Both the position numbers and the translations under genes were made by a program. 64,000 nucleotides of DNA from Oxytricha trifallax. Its lineage: Eukaryota; Ciliophora; Spirotrichea; Sporadotrichida; Oxytrichidae. This document shows positions 21,336-33,300 of the stretch, piece by piece. Under the pieces are notes generated by a model, which worked only from the letters and a program-made list of their open reading frames with translations, had not been told where the DNA came from and did no database searches. The stretch is from the NCBI GenBank assembly GCA_000711775.1, contig ARYC01001911.1, forward strand, positions 1 to 64,000, read 5' to 3'. Within the stretch, counting starts at the first letter, position 1. Each line of letters begins with the position of its first letter.

Positions 21336-23635
21336 TATTTGAATTATCAATTTTATTCACCCTTAAATAGGAGAGCCCCACTAAATATTTATGGGTCTAC
21401 TTTTTAGAAATTATCAATTATCCATTTAAATTTGTGGCTAAAAAAATATTATTAAATATTACTAAATAAAAGAAATGAGCAATTTACTCCCGCTACGCAC
21501 TTTTAATTTTTTAAAATATCTCTAAGTTACTCAAGTTATGCACTTCATAATAAATATAAATGAGACCAGAAATATAAAACTCTTTAAAAAATATTTTAGA
21601 ATTTTACTTTATTATAAATAATATCTACAAAAATGAAACAGCTACAATGATTTATTTGGAAAGTTTTTTAGATAATTGATAAAGTGGGGAAATTATACCA
21701 ATTCGTTATAAAATTGAATGTTTCATGCTAATTGATTGGGAAATGAAAGCTAAACACAATATTATATATACTCAATCATCAATAATTGATGGACAAATAA
21801 TAGGGAGTAATCTTTTTGCCCCAAAACCGAAACATAATTATTACGAATCCCCATATCCCCCTATACTTTTAAAAATGGCAATATATCTGGTGTTCCAGTG
21901 TCACACTATTGTTCAGGAGCAAATTTAGTGAAGTTGCTTAATACCAGGATACCTCATGGATTTCAGTTATCATTCTTTTGAGGCACTTAAAATCTCAAAA
22001 ATGAAGATCTAAGTTTAATTTAAGGAATTAACTAAAAAATGATTATATTGCTTATATTTTTCGCGTTTTAAATATAAATCTATTCTGATTCTATATTCGT
22101 GACTAACTACTACCAAATGACCATAATCGATATTTTAGAGAATTTTTAGGAAGCATGAATTCTATACTGCATGATGGCGGGGAATTATTCGGCCCTGGAC
22201 AAATTTAAAAATAGTCCAAAGATAAACAAAATGACACGATTAATTTTAACACTATCTTATGAATTTTTATATTCAGATTTGATGCCTATGACTTTATTTG
22301 CTTTTCAACATTTATATTGGCAAGTAAATTTTCAAAAATCTGAGGCAAGGTTTCTTGCTCCTGTTTAACATTAATATATTCTAATTAGAAGGTAATATCA
22401 AAGATTTAAGCTTACCACCTTCCTTATTGTGAAGTTGAGTAGGGTCGATTTTAGAGGCCAGCTAAAATTTAGGGTCTGGATTCATCTATTTTATGGAGGA
22501 TTTTAATGATTAATTTGATTGAATTTTAGTATTAAATAGCTGAATTATTAAAATCTTGACTGAATAATTGCAAAGTGCTTAGAGATTTTTTACATTAGAA
22601 TATATCATCCGAATTCATTGCCTAATCAATCAAAAATAACTTTAATAAGTAACCGTTTATTATTACTAATATAACCAGTAGCGGATAGTTGCAAAGCGAT
22701 GAGTGGACCAAGAGCTGTATTAATTTTTAGCAAATTTGGAGGACTAACCCATGCAAAATTGGTTTTTTTTTTAAAAATGGCGAAATCCGAAAATTTTTCA
22801 AATTCAAAACCTTTCCCATAACTAAATAATGACGGTTAGAAATGTGAAGATAGGAATAGCTTGAATTTAATGGTACTTTTAAAAGAAAATTCGGATTATT
22901 AGTTTGGACTTCGAAAATGAATTCTGGCTTAGCCAAAAAGTCTGGTTTTTACTGTTCAGGTCGGTAAAATAGTATGTCAATCTTGGAAAATTTCACGAAC
23001 CACTCTGACAACCTACGTTATTTTTGGTAGATCTGAACTTAGAATATAAATCACACTTTACAAATCAATAATATAATTATCAAAATGTGTGAGTGCCAAA
23101 ATATTCAAAAACATTCTATTTTAATTTTCTAGATCGGCCCCTCAAAATCAGTCCTTTTAAATATCGTTACTTTTCGATATATTTAATACTTCTATCAATT
23201 TATAATTCTATGTGTATACGTATTGGGATTTACATTACGTTAGTTGATTACTTTCTATGAATTTTAAAATATAAAAAATCATGATCGATATTTAAAAATT
23301 AGAATAATTAGAAGTGCTCATTTCTTATAATTTTTATATAAATTTTAAGAAGAAGTTTTGATAACATGAATAAACTTTTCAAACAAAATTCTATTATTTA
23401 TTCTTTATCTATCCCGTGAATATATTAGCCTTTTTTTATAATTCTTAAATGTAATGCTTTTTTAATTATTAATAAAATAATATTTAGAAGCGAATAAAAT
23501 ACAATAAGTGCCTTAAAATTTAATCGAAAGTATACTTATATGATATTTACAAATTAATTTTAAGAACAAAATACTTTTCTTTCTTAATTATTTAATAAAT
23601 AATTTATTTGTTTTTTAGGCATCTCTCTAGGTTGT
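21336..23635. other. Gene-poor stretch with a possible old inverted-repeat element
   Basis: No convincing gene. A weak inverted repeat, GTCGATTTTAGAGGCC near 22,443 against the inverse of GGCCCCTCAAAATCAG near 23,134, suggests a decayed element of about 0.7 kb. GCCCCAAAACCG near 21,820 is a short telomere-like tract. The short standard-code frames here look accidental. Confidence 0.3.
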
Positions 23636-23639
23636 AAAA

Positions 23640-25174
23640 TGTAAGATTAAGTTTCTTGAGAGTGAATTAATCCAAATAAATTACAGTCTCTGCAAGTTTC
23701 ATCTTCTCTTCATCCATCTTGAATTCCTTTCTTTCTTCTATCAAGCCATTCTAATAAATAAAAGAGGAAGGCTAAACTAAATATTTCTGGAATTCTTTGA
23801 GTTTTTTAGCAATTCATCATCATCTTCCTTGATGTCAATTTCTTCGAAATTAGAAGTGTATTCACTAGGTATAAAGAAAGTGTCTCCATATGTAGTTCCC
23901 AATTAATGTTTAAAATGTAATTTTGATAAGTTTAATTATATTAAAATTTATTCTTAATGAATCGTGCTCTAACTCTTTAACTTTATATTTTAAATCCTTG
24001 AATTTCTATACCTTGGCGACTATTTTTTACTGCTTCTTCTAAATAATGATTAATTGACATATTTTCTCTTCTTTTAACACTAATTCCAAAGCTTACAGCT
24101 GCGGATAGTAGTTATCAATCATTTTCTTCTAGTCAGCTTGCAATATCTCATACGGGCTTGTTCTTGCAGTAGAGCTTTATAATTTTTTGCAAAGTTTAAA
24201 ATAAACAGTTAATTATTATTTTAAATTATAAATCTTCTTCATCTCTCTTTCTTCTGAGCAAATCCTCATAATCTTCATATTTGTTTTCGAGATATTTCTA
24301 AATCTATCTGATGATACCAGCCTTTAAACACCAATTCCTCTGATTTTCTTGTCAACTTCTCTTTTTTTATTGTGTTTATATGCTTTTAATTAATCTCATT
24401 CTTTTTATTCTTCTATTTTATAGGAATATCAGTAAGCATGAGTTCTTTCTTCAATTTAAATTGGTGCTAAAATTCTATCTTAAATTAATCAAAATTAATC
24501 ATGAATATGATTTAATAGTATATTTTTGGAAATTTTAGTGGAATGTCATAAAAGAATAAAATCGTAGCCTTTTAATCTCAATTTTTTCATCTGCGTGTTT
24601 TCTTTCAAGTGTCTCTATCATTTAATTCTTCTTTATCCATGGTTTTATCATAATTTAAATCAATATCTCTTAGGATGTTCTCCTCATTCAACCTAAAATT
24701 TTTAAGACCATCCTATAATAAAGTCACTTCGTTGATCTTTTGACTATCTCTCAATTTATTGATTTTATCATATTGGCCTTTGAAGTTCTCACTAATATTG
24801 TCTTTCTCGATAAGTTTCTAGTCCATGTACTTTTGTAGTAAAAGTTTCAGCTGAGATTCTTTTTCTAGGAATTGTTTTTACATAAATATATTGATAATCT
24901 ATAAAGGGGGGCATCTAATGAAAATTCGTTTAACATTAGTAGTTTCTGATGAATAGATAATAAAAATGGGAATAATATAAATTTTTATGGCATTTGGATA
25001 AGCTCTGAATGTCGCACCTGATAATTTCAGTGAGTCATTCATGTCATCCTGTTTCTTAATCATTTCTTAATGAAGTTCATTTAAATTTTGTCCTTCTCTT
25101 CTGCTTCCAATTGCAATTAAGGCAAACTTTCTATGATATGTTCCTACTCCTGCTCTTATTATAACTTGAGCATT
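23640..25174 (-). CDS. Coiled-coil host gene fragment, interrupted at its 5' side by a TBE end
   Basis: Minus-strand coding pieces. The first, just below 25,174, reads NAQVIIRAGVGTYHRKFALI and continues REGQNLNELHQEMIKKQDD to about 25,000. Next, about 24,600-24,850, is a charged helical stretch (EKDNISENFKGQYDKINKLR). A final piece near 23,640-23,760 reads LIEERKEFKMDEEKMKLAET. AT-rich gaps between pieces look like introns or internal eliminated segments. Product would be a long, Lys/Glu-rich coiled-coil protein; family unknown. The upstream exon is not adjacent, because the TBE fragment begins at base 25,175. Confidence 0.45.
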
Positions 25175-25690
25175 CAAAACACCAAAATCTTTAATGAGGT
25201 TTATAAGTGCTTCTTTGATTTGTAAGGTATAAAGGGATATTATTGGGGTTAGTAGAGAAATTAGGTCAAATTGCAAAACGAGAAATAGAAAAAAGCGAAT
25301 TTTAGGGTTGATTAATGATGAAAAATATTTAGATTTATTACTTAAGCTTAGGTATGGTGCGAGTATTAATATAAAGTATGTCAAGCCAGCGCTGAATTAT
25401 GCAGCTATAGCGAAATTTCTATGGAAGAGTGCCTCAGCTATCTAGTATTATTGTTTGTTAGCTATTTAGCATTATAATTTAGGCACTTGAAAACATCCAG
25501 CAAAAAATAAAAGTTCTTACAGCACCATATTATCTACCTTTGCAACTCTAAGACATTAAAGTATTGGGCGCACTTTCTTTTCACTTGACAAGCGATATTT
25601 AATGTTTAATCACAAGTTTCTGACATTTAAACCTTTCAAGATGCGTGGAGAAAGCTGCCAGAGGTTCTTCAGAGATGAGGCTCTATTTTT
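25175..25690 (+). mobile_element. TBE-0: 5' fragment of a telomere-bearing element
   Basis: Begins CAAAACACCAAAATC after ATT and continues with about 100 bp that match the left inverted repeat of TBE-3 (ATGAGGTTTATAAGTGC..., TTATTGGGGTTAGTAG). A transposase N-terminus follows (KYLDLLLKLRYGASINIKYV, then YYCLLAIQHYNLGTQKHPA), matching TBE-3 at 35,600-35,800. Similarity fades near 25,690; the remainder and the right end are missing. Inserted in or beside the coiled-coil gene. Confidence 0.8.
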
Positions 25691-26080
25691 ATATATTTAA
25701 TTCCTTTAAATTAGTACTAAATTTGTTTAAATTCAGTTAATAATGATAAATAAATCCGTTTACAATTAATTACTTCAAATGAATAGCACCAAAAAATAAT
25801 TAGTACCTAGTTTTAAACTAATAAGGTTTTAATAGAAAAGTTCAAAAATGTTAAAAACATAAATGGTACCAGTACCAGCCTAATTTATTTCTAAGTTGGT
25901 ACCCAAATTAAAAATATTAAGCATGAATTTAGAAAATTTATAGTTATAACTAAGTATAAGTATGAACTCTAACATAACTAAATCAACCATAATTGCTGCG
26001 GTGCCAACTTATATATACAGTAATTAAAAATTGAGAGGTTATTAGAGGTTTATAATAGAAATTTAAATTTGAATTTAAAC
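25691..26080. other. AT-rich spacer, nothing recognised
   Basis: Sequence between the TBE-0 break and the next frame. No frame, repeat end or RNA gene seen. Confidence 0.4.
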
Positions 26081-26380
26081 ATGGCGGCTATCTTAAATCG
26101 AAAATCAGTTTCTTTTGGTGCTGGATAATCATAGCTTAACTTTGGATGCACTAAAAAGCCTAAAATCATTTATGTTGAGTGGGAAGTACAGCTAGAAGAC
26201 CTTGAATTTGAAGCAGAAATCTTCAAAATTGAAGTTTAAATTAAGAAATAGAATACAGAAATGGGAGTCTAAACACCACTTGATGATGTTGAAGAGGTAA
26301 TAGAACAGCCAACAGTTGAAAAGATAAAGATATTTACTGCTAAGATTGGTAATATTATTTTGCAACCAAATAGCGATTGA
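26081..26380 (+). CDS. Hypothetical acidic protein, 99 codons
   Basis: ATG to TGA with six TAA/TAG codons read as Gln. Starts MAAILNRKSVSFGAGQSQ and is rich in Glu and Val (EWEVQLEDLEFEAEIFKI). Codon use looks like the host pieces, with more C and G than its surroundings. After the TGA the same frame continues about 25 codons with protein-like sequence (DTLKIYSLDKAIIYFKHDG), so either the TGA is a mutation or the gene goes on past an intron. No family recognised. Confidence 0.5.
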
Positions 26381-26574
26381 AGAGACACCTTAAAGATATA
26401 CAGTCTTGACAAAGCCATAATCTATTTCAAACATGATGGAGCAGATGGAAGATAGTAATTTATTATAGGCATGACGATTAAATTATTATATTTATAAATA
26501 ATATTGATACGTTAAAGCTATTAATTTAAGTATTGTTTCTCTAAGTTCATTAAGCATTATATTTTATATTTCAA

Positions 26575-27092
26575 CCGTCGCCACTATATTTAAAAGTGGG
26601 AACGCTTGCAGAATTTTTATGAGTTTTATTTGATCAAATATTAACTTAATAATTATATCATCAATACAATTGGATATTTATTATCATTACCAATCAATTA
26701 TTAAATAAATTTAACATAACTTAATCACAATTCAAGAATTCTTTAAAGTTGATAGATCCTTTTAGAAGTATATAATTCTCTTTGTTATTTATTAAACCGT
26801 TAGTAATGATTATTTACTAATTATTTTACGGATAAATTATCGCAAATATATTCTATTAAGGATTCTAATACTTCTTTTTATAATTTAAAGCTCTATTAGT
26901 AATTATGATATATCTAAAAGTTTTTGAATCCTAAACTAAGGTATTAAGCATATGAATATTTAAGTATCTGTAAGATTTAATCATACTATATTTAATATAA
27001 TGGGCTAAACTATAAGATTTATCTATACTTAATTTAATATATTCACAAAAAATCCAATGACCGTCGCCATTTTTCAAAAAAGTGGGAACGGT
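26575..27092. repeat. Pair of quasi-palindromic 30-bp repeats, possible short element
   Basis: CCGTCGCCA...AAAAGTGGGAACG occurs at 26,575-26,604 and again at 27,061-27,092 in the same direction. Each copy is itself nearly palindromic (CCACT/AGTGG core), so the pair can be read as direct or inverted ends of a roughly 520-bp element. No frame between them. Confidence 0.55.
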
Positions 27093-27803
27093 TGGAAAAT
27101 AATAAAATTAAAATATGCAATGATCAAGATGTAGTGTCTGAACTTAAAGATATGTCATGTGCATTATATAATCTGAGGGTGCTTTCTTAATTGATATTTT
27201 AGGATCATTCATAAACTAAATTAACTATAATAAAAAAAATGAAAGGTCATAATTATTATTTTTAACTTAATTTATCTTAGATTTAAAATCTAACATATTG
27301 ATCTTTTATTTATTTATAAAAATATTTTAATAATTTAAATTAACAATTACATTTAATTTAAATAATCTATATCATGATAACCTAATTTTCGTTTAATTTT
27401 CAATGTATATAAAAATAAGTCTTAAATTTGAAGAAATATCTTTTTAATTATTTGATTAAAAGTATTTTGAATATCATTTATCATTTTAAATAATAAAAAA
27501 AGATTTTTTATCTATAAATATCAATCTTTCTCCTTCAATTTATAAAAATTTATATATTGTAACAGAATGTAATTAAAATGTAATTGAGTTTCAATATATT
27601 AATAAAGAATTTTTATAATTTAATAGTCTAGATTATTTGAATATAAACCTTTATTAAATTCATACTAGATATTTTTTAAATTTTCAATTATAACTTTTAT
27701 AGAAATTAAAAATTTACTATTTTAGACATAAAATTGCATTATTTATTTATAAACAATTTGATTTAGTCTAAATTTAACCATAAAGTAAAAATAATTAATA
27801 ATA
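27093..27803. other. AT-rich spacer, nothing recognised
   Basis: About 700 bases of A/T-rich sequence without a frame, RNA gene or repeat end. Confidence 0.4.
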
Positions 27804-28203
27804 TTGTAGGAGTACATTCGAAATTTAGAAATCAATTAAAATTAAATTAATTATTATTCAAAATCTTGGCAGTTAAAGTTGGCCAATTTAAATGATCTAA
27901 GGCTCATTCGATAGAAAATTCAAAATTAGCTGGACTTTACTAATGGCTGTACTATTTTATCGCATCCAGGGAGAGAGATAACTCGACTTTAATGACTGGG
28001 TTTAATTTAATGAATTTAGATGCATTTTATTAAAGTCGAGTTATCTCTCTCCCTGGATGCAATAAAATAGCACAGCCATTAGTAAAGTCCAGCTAATTTT
28101 GAATTCTCTATCGAATGAGCCTTAGATCATTTAAATTGGCCAACTTTAACTGCCAAGATTTTGAATAATAATTAATTTCCAAATTTCATTTGTATTCCTA
28201 CAA
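27804..28203. mobile_element. TA-flanked foldback MITE (family Y), copy 1
   Basis: Ends TTGTAGGAGTACATTCGAAA and the inverse of CATTTGTATTCCTACAA, between TA dinucleotides. The arms stay complementary almost to the centre (about 28,010), including GATAACTCGACTTTA and its inverse, so the whole 400 bp is one long hairpin. A TA target points to Tc1/mariner-type mobility. A second, more diverged copy lies at 37,485-37,900 inside TBE-3. Confidence 0.85.
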
Positions 28204-28239
28204 TACTTGATAAAAACTTATAATAAATTGAGTCATTTT

Positions 28240-28565
28240 ATGTTTTTAAATCACCTGATAACTCAAAGGTTCTTGATCTCCATAATATTTACCAAAAGTA
28301 CATAGAGTCTCAACACCATCATTACACGTTTATCCTTATGAAAATAGACTTCTATCACAAGGAATGGATTATTTGCTTCTACCATTATCATTGTTATATC
28401 CTTTAAGAGGAAGCCACGTTTTTTATCATAATCAGTAAATATATTAGATGTGGATGCACCTTGGATTTTCCAATTATCAAAATATTTTCAAAAGTGAATT
28501 GTAGAAATATTTCCAACTCATGAATCATGGTAATATAAAGGAATAGCATAATGGATATTTTTTTA
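28240..28565 (-). CDS. Cysteine-rich gene A, probable C-terminal part
   Basis: Minus-strand frame reading NISTIHF, KYFDNWKIQG, ASTSNIFTDYDKKRGFLLKD, then EANNPFLVIEVYFHKD; a second frame over the lower half reads TCNDGVETLCTFGKYYG. Two in-frame TGA codons lie in the upper half. It follows the Cys-rich pieces of gene A on the same strand, separated by the 656-bp palindrome, and is taken as their continuation. That link is inference from order and strand. Confidence 0.4.
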
Positions 28566-28630
28566 ATAACTAGAGTAATGATAATTACTGATTGATTACA
28601 AGTAAAAATTATTAAAATTAGTAATAAATA

Positions 28631-29286
28631 TGTGTTACAACCGAGATCCCCCCATCCACCACCCCACCCCCACTACCCCTTCACCCTCATTAAAATATCC
28701 CATTTCATATCAAATTTTGTATCTACAGGGTCTTAATCGATCTCCTTCTTGACATCTCGATTATAGCTTATGAAATATAAATTGAAAAACTATTTCATAT
28801 TATTTTTAATGAAAGTAAAATTTTTAAATACTATGATAAGAAAATATTTTTTAAAAAGTTGTTGTCCCTTAAATCAACTTCATTCGACATAATTGAAAGA
28901 AATAGTATGAGTAATTTTTTAAGTTTTTTTTTTCTTCATTTTTTTATAAAAATTTTATCCATTACCATTTTTAAAAAATGAAGAAAAAAAAAACTTAAAA
29001 AATTACTCATACTATTTCTTTCAATTATGTCGAATGAAGTTGATTTAAGGGACAACAACTTTTTAAAAAATATTTTCTTATCATAGTATTTAAAAATTTT
29101 ACTTTCATTAAAAATAATATGAAATAGTTTTTCAATTTATATTTCATAAGCTATAATCGAGATGTCAAGAAGGAGATCGATTAAGACCCTGTAGATACAA
29201 AATTTGATATGAAATGGGATATTTTAATGAGGGTGAAGGGGTAGTGGGGGTGGGGTGGTGGATGGGGGGATCTCGGTTGTAACACA
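28631..29286. mobile_element. Near-perfect 656-bp palindrome
   Basis: TGTGTTACAACCGAGATCCC at the left is matched by its inverse at the right, and the arms (about 320 bp each) appear complementary base for base down to a small centre near 28,958. The outer 60 bp are C-rich (left) and G-rich (right), unlike the surrounding DNA. No frame. Flanked by ATAT on both sides. Read as a foldback transposon or eliminated segment; the lack of mismatches suggests recent origin or arm-to-arm gene conversion. Confidence 0.9.
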
Positions 29287-29651
29287 TATGAATATTTATT
29301 ATTCTGATATTTCTATTGTAGGATTATTAGTAGTGATGTTTTATTAATAATTAAAAATAAGATAAGTAATATTTACAAAATAGAAAGTTAACTTTCAATA
29401 ATTTATTTTCTTCTTTTTATTTTGATCTTGAATCATGAATAATTGAACATATGTAGAGATAAGATGGTTAAATTAGAGAGTAGTATTTTTAAATTAAAGA
29501 TAATCAGAATTAATAGATATGTACTATCAATTTGAAAAATTCAAACTAATATATTAATATACTCTTAATTAAATTAATGTGATAGAATAAATATTTATAC
29601 GCTATTAAAATAATTATAAATTTATAAATGAAAAATATGCTAAACTAAAGA

Positions 29652-29687
29652 GGGGCAAAAGTAAAAAAACTTTGCTACTAATGCCCC
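29652..29687. repeat. Small nested hairpin GGGGCA...TGCCCC
   Basis: GGGGCA and TGCCCC enclose AAAGT...ACTTT. It may be the tip of a worn element; nothing else marks it. Confidence 0.4.
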
Positions 29688-29819
29688 ACTTTTACAAAGT
29701 CATTATAAATCTTTTAAGTATCAATAATTGATTATAATTTTTAAAAAATATTAATGAATAATATAACTCATTAATTTAATTCTACAATGAGTATTCAAAA
29801 AGATTTTTGATAAATAATT

Positions 29820-30563
29820 GTCAAGTTCACATGTCAAGCAATCTGGGATGTCTGAAGAACCAGTAGATTCGTTGATTGTACCTGATGAGCAAAGGTACTA
29901 ATTAGCACTCTTTGAATTTGCTGGACAGTAAGAACCATCTAGACAAGTAGTTTCAGTAGAAGATTAGTAGCTCAATTAAACTATAATTGATTTATTTTTA
30001 ATTTTAAAATTTTGTTTGTCGAATACATTTATTGTTTTATTTTTAATCAAGAATTGGAGATATAAAATAGGTTATAGACTTAATTAAATATTTATGAATA
30101 ATTTCAATTAATTGTTTTATTAAAAGAACATTACTATAAATTGGTACAAAAATTGTATAATCATTACAGTAATTATTTACTAAAAGTTTACCTAATACTT
30201 TCAAAAGATTTGCAAAAATGGATTATTAAACACTGATATGAGTTATTTTTAAAAAAATGTCTCTTCAAGAATAAAGATTGAATTATTAATCGTAATGATT
30301 AAGCCTGAGTACTAAAAAATTAAAAAAAAATAAAATTATTTTCAGACATAGGAAGAGCGCTTGTCTAAAAATTTTTTTGGGATCTATTTTATCCATAAGT
30401 TAAGCTACCTTATTATTAGTTAAAAAAATTTGGGGGTTTAAATTGCCGCAAGTTGAATATCCAGTAAATGGTTGAAATGTTCCTGGAAGACAAATAAGGT
30501 ATTCTAAACAGTAATGACGTACAGGACATACAGTTTCTTGAATTGAGTCTGATCCTGCTTAAA
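29820..30563 (-). CDS. Cysteine-rich gene A, distal exons
   Basis: Two minus-strand pieces. Upper, about 30,425-30,560: DSIQETVCPVRHYCLEYLIC and LPGTFQPFTGYSTCG. Lower, about 29,825-29,975: TCLDGSYCPANSKSANQYLC, SSGTINESTG and DCLTCELDNYL. The C-x2-G-x2-C and CxxC spacing is that of GCC2/GCC3-like or ephrin-receptor-like repeats, common in ciliate surface proteins. An AT-rich gap of about 440 bp between them looks like an intron or eliminated segment. TBE-1 starts at 30,567, so these exons are the part of gene A cut off from 42,101-44,793. Confidence 0.6.
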
Positions 30564-30764
30564 AATCATAGCCCCATAATCCATGAATTTTTTTGATTTA
30601 GTTTTAACTGATAAAAGTAGACTATTAACGCATACTTTATTTGAGTTTTATAAGAGTGTATATAGGAGTTTAATGTTTGAATATTAGTAATTTAAGTGAG
30701 TATATGCGACGTTTGGGGTCAGTTTATGATAGTTAGTATATAGATTTATTGTTTAAGTTGCGTT

Positions 30765-32263
30765 ATGAATGTATGTGCTGAATATAGTGATCAACTCAAG
30801 CTTATTCAAAATAAAACATCTATAGCAAGACTACTCCATGAATCTTCAGCTACTTTATTTTTAGGTCATGCTGTCTATTAGCATTGAAATTAAAAGATAG
30901 CACCTTAATTTTAAGCCAAAAAAAACCTTAAAAATTAAAGCAGCATCAAATCGATTATCTTATTAATAATAAATTTTAAATACTGGGCTCATTTCTCTCT
31001 GGCTTAGAGAACTGTGATGTTTCATCGTCAATTTACTGAGCTTCACATCTCTGCTTAATATATAGCGAACATATATAAATAGAATGGAATATCTTACTAG
31101 ACATTCATTCGAATTAAGTGAGTGATTGACTATAATATTCCAATATATAAGGATAATTTAAATTATAAATTCGATTAAATGCAGAGAGCTAAAGAGCATA
31201 ATTTAAAGATCATTCACGCAGTATTTACGTTTAATACCTTCTTATCAAGGTCTTGTTATAAGAGATATAGCAACATAGAAGTATATGATTAAAAGGCTAA
31301 GGTTTAAACCCATGCTATTTTTGGTGGAATAAGTGAATATTGTGGCGTTGAAACTTATGTTATTCACCCTCGTTCTATATAGACTGAATAATTAATTTAA
31401 TACTTGCAACAAGTACGCTGATTAACAGATTCTTCTGTTTGTAGATAACTTGTCAGTTCATATAAAACTAAAGACTCAAGAAAGGAATATGAAAGATTAA
31501 ACATAACACCTGTATTTAATGTTCCCTACAGATCTCAGTTCAATAGAATTGAATTATATTGGGGGTTATTGAAAGGAAATTACAAGAAACTTCTTCTCTA
31601 TCACTTGATGCACGACTTGAAGATAGTTGCAGTAGGTTTTATTTAGCTAAAATAGATATATTTGAGTAAATTAATATGAATAATCAACTTTGTACATTTC
31701 TCTTAATTTATGTTGATTTATTTATATTTTTAGGTACTCTACCGCATTTAGGTTGTTTTGCGGTAGAGTACCTTAAGTATATTAATTAAAAAATAATTTA
31801 AATTTAAATGCTATAGTTAAAAGTAAAATGCAATTTGTAGAAAAAGTAATATATAATTAAGAATAAATAAAAAAAAGAATTATAAATTAAAATTATAGCT
31901 TTAAATAGATTCAATCTTTAATTAAAGTTGCCTTAAAAAGTAACAATATCCTAATATTAATTATAAAATTTATTAAATATATATTTCATGAATTTTCTGT
32001 AAAAATTAATGCTGTATTTAACTTTATTTATTTTATTTAATTATTATAATTAGGGTACTCTACCGCAAAACAGTTTTATACATAAAAATCTGCGGTAGAG
32101 TAAGTACCTAAAAATTTATATTTATTTTAATATTAAAATCAAACATGTGCAAAGTTGATTAGATTAATTTATTTACCTATAATTATGCTATTTTAGCTAA
32201 TTAAGAGAGTCAGCGATGATATTGCTAAAGTATGCGCAAGAGAAGGAAGATTTTGTGTATATA
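30765..32263 (+). CDS. TBE-1 transposase (Tc1/mariner-type DDE), interrupted by a MITE
   Basis: Cut-and-paste transposase. The N-terminal part is readable in pieces (QHQIDYLINN, TVMFHRQFTELHISAQYIAN). A catalytic core follows from about 31,180: MQRAKEHNLKIIHAVFTF, VYDQKAKVQTHAIFGGISEY, VETYVIHPRSIQTEQ, a frame change through the VDN-type motif, and the final motif VPYRSQFNRIELYWGLLK. The first Asp position reads HAVFTF where TBE-3 has HADEAVFT. The last 25 codons (RVSDDIAKVCAREGRF) follow the MITE. In-frame TGA after RIK near 31,122 also occurs in TBE-2, while TBE-3 has Arg there. Confidence 0.8.
31644..32200. mobile_element. Hairpin-bearing MITE (family X), copy 1
   Basis: Terminal inverted repeats of about 110 bp start TTAGCTAAAATAG. 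Each repeat contains its own hairpin, GGTACTCTACCGCA...TGCGGTAGAGTACC (31,733-31,772 and 32,053-32,108). Non-coding. Inserted near the 3' end of the TBE-1 transposase frame. Target duplication probably TA, masked by the palindromic TTAGCTAA ends. Confidence 0.85.
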
Positions 32264-32289
32264 AATAAGTTTTAGACTTTAACAAATGA

Positions 32290-33300
32290 ATAAGTTCAAA
32301 TCTTAAATGCTCGTAAAGGGATTTGTTTTCTCTTTCATTTCTTCCTCTTAAGGTTTACTTGAGCTATGTTTCTTCTATTAGCACCAGCTCTTGCATCATT
32401 GTTCACCTCGTCTGGCTTTTATAAATCTTTAAAGAGTCTCTTACTCAATTCATGCTTTAATTGAGACTTTCTCTCTCTCTTTAATTTGCTGCGTTCTTTT
32501 ATCAATTAAATTTTAGTAGTTCCAGGTTTTTCTATAAAGTTAAAAGACTAAGCTTACAAGAGATGAATAGATGCTTATGCAGTTCCTACAACAAGGTGTC
32601 ACTGATTTTAATTCCCTGCTTCTTTTTTTCTTCAGGAGAGTTGCTGTAGCGTTTCTTGTGAGCTTCTTAAATAACTTCATTTAAGTACTCAGGTTTCAGA
32701 GTTCCAAGGACGCCAAAGAAGAAGTTTCTCTCTGGCAACTTATTAGAAAATTGCAGCTTTGATAGAAGGTAGAGAGCAACATCTGCATAACTCATAGCAT
32801 CATAATAGAGATTTGTTACTGATATTTCAAGGTAGTTAGGTATCTCTATTATTTTAATTTATTAGTCTTAAATTCTTATTTCTTTTTCGCTTAGCAATGC
32901 TTTTAAGAACGAGATTTTGTTTTTTCTTGAGTTGGTATGAATAATCCAACTATGGTCAATAACAGTATTAATAAAAGTTTACATTGCTAAATCAAGTATC
33001 TAAAGAGTTCATCTTTACTTCGAAGTTTTTTCCTATTAAATCTTGAGATTGAATTCATTACATCATAATAGACTCCATTTTGCTTCCTCTTTCTAGAAAT
33101 ATTAATGAAATTTAAAATTATGGATATCCATTCTATGTTTATTAAAATCTTACTACTAAATAGGGAGGACCTACTGGAGGTCAACCCTAAAAAGATATGA
33201 GGAGAAGCATTGAAATACTTGCTCCTAGTTTCACAGATTGATTTCCATTTTAATAAACTTTCTCCATTAAATTGCTCCAAATAATGTTTAATTATTTTAG
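32290..33300 (-). CDS. TBE-1 basic accessory protein (22-kDa-type ORF)
   Basis: Minus-strand frame opposite to the transposase, as in described TBEs. It opens EQFNGESLLKWKSICETRSK and passes ISRKRKQNGVYYDVMNSISR and YLTTLKYQ. The end is strongly basic: KERSKLKRERKSQLKHELSK, then RRNIAQVNLKRKK. TBE-2 holds the N-terminal two thirds (50,700-51,345) and TBE-3 the C-terminal third (37,180-37,470), both alignable. Role in TBE mobility is unknown. A frame change or two is needed in the middle. Confidence 0.6.

Noticed and set aside
21725-22368. Two 65-67-codon frames as genes
   Set aside because: No homology, no Gln-coded extension that improves them, and they lie in a gene-poor stretch; probably accidental.
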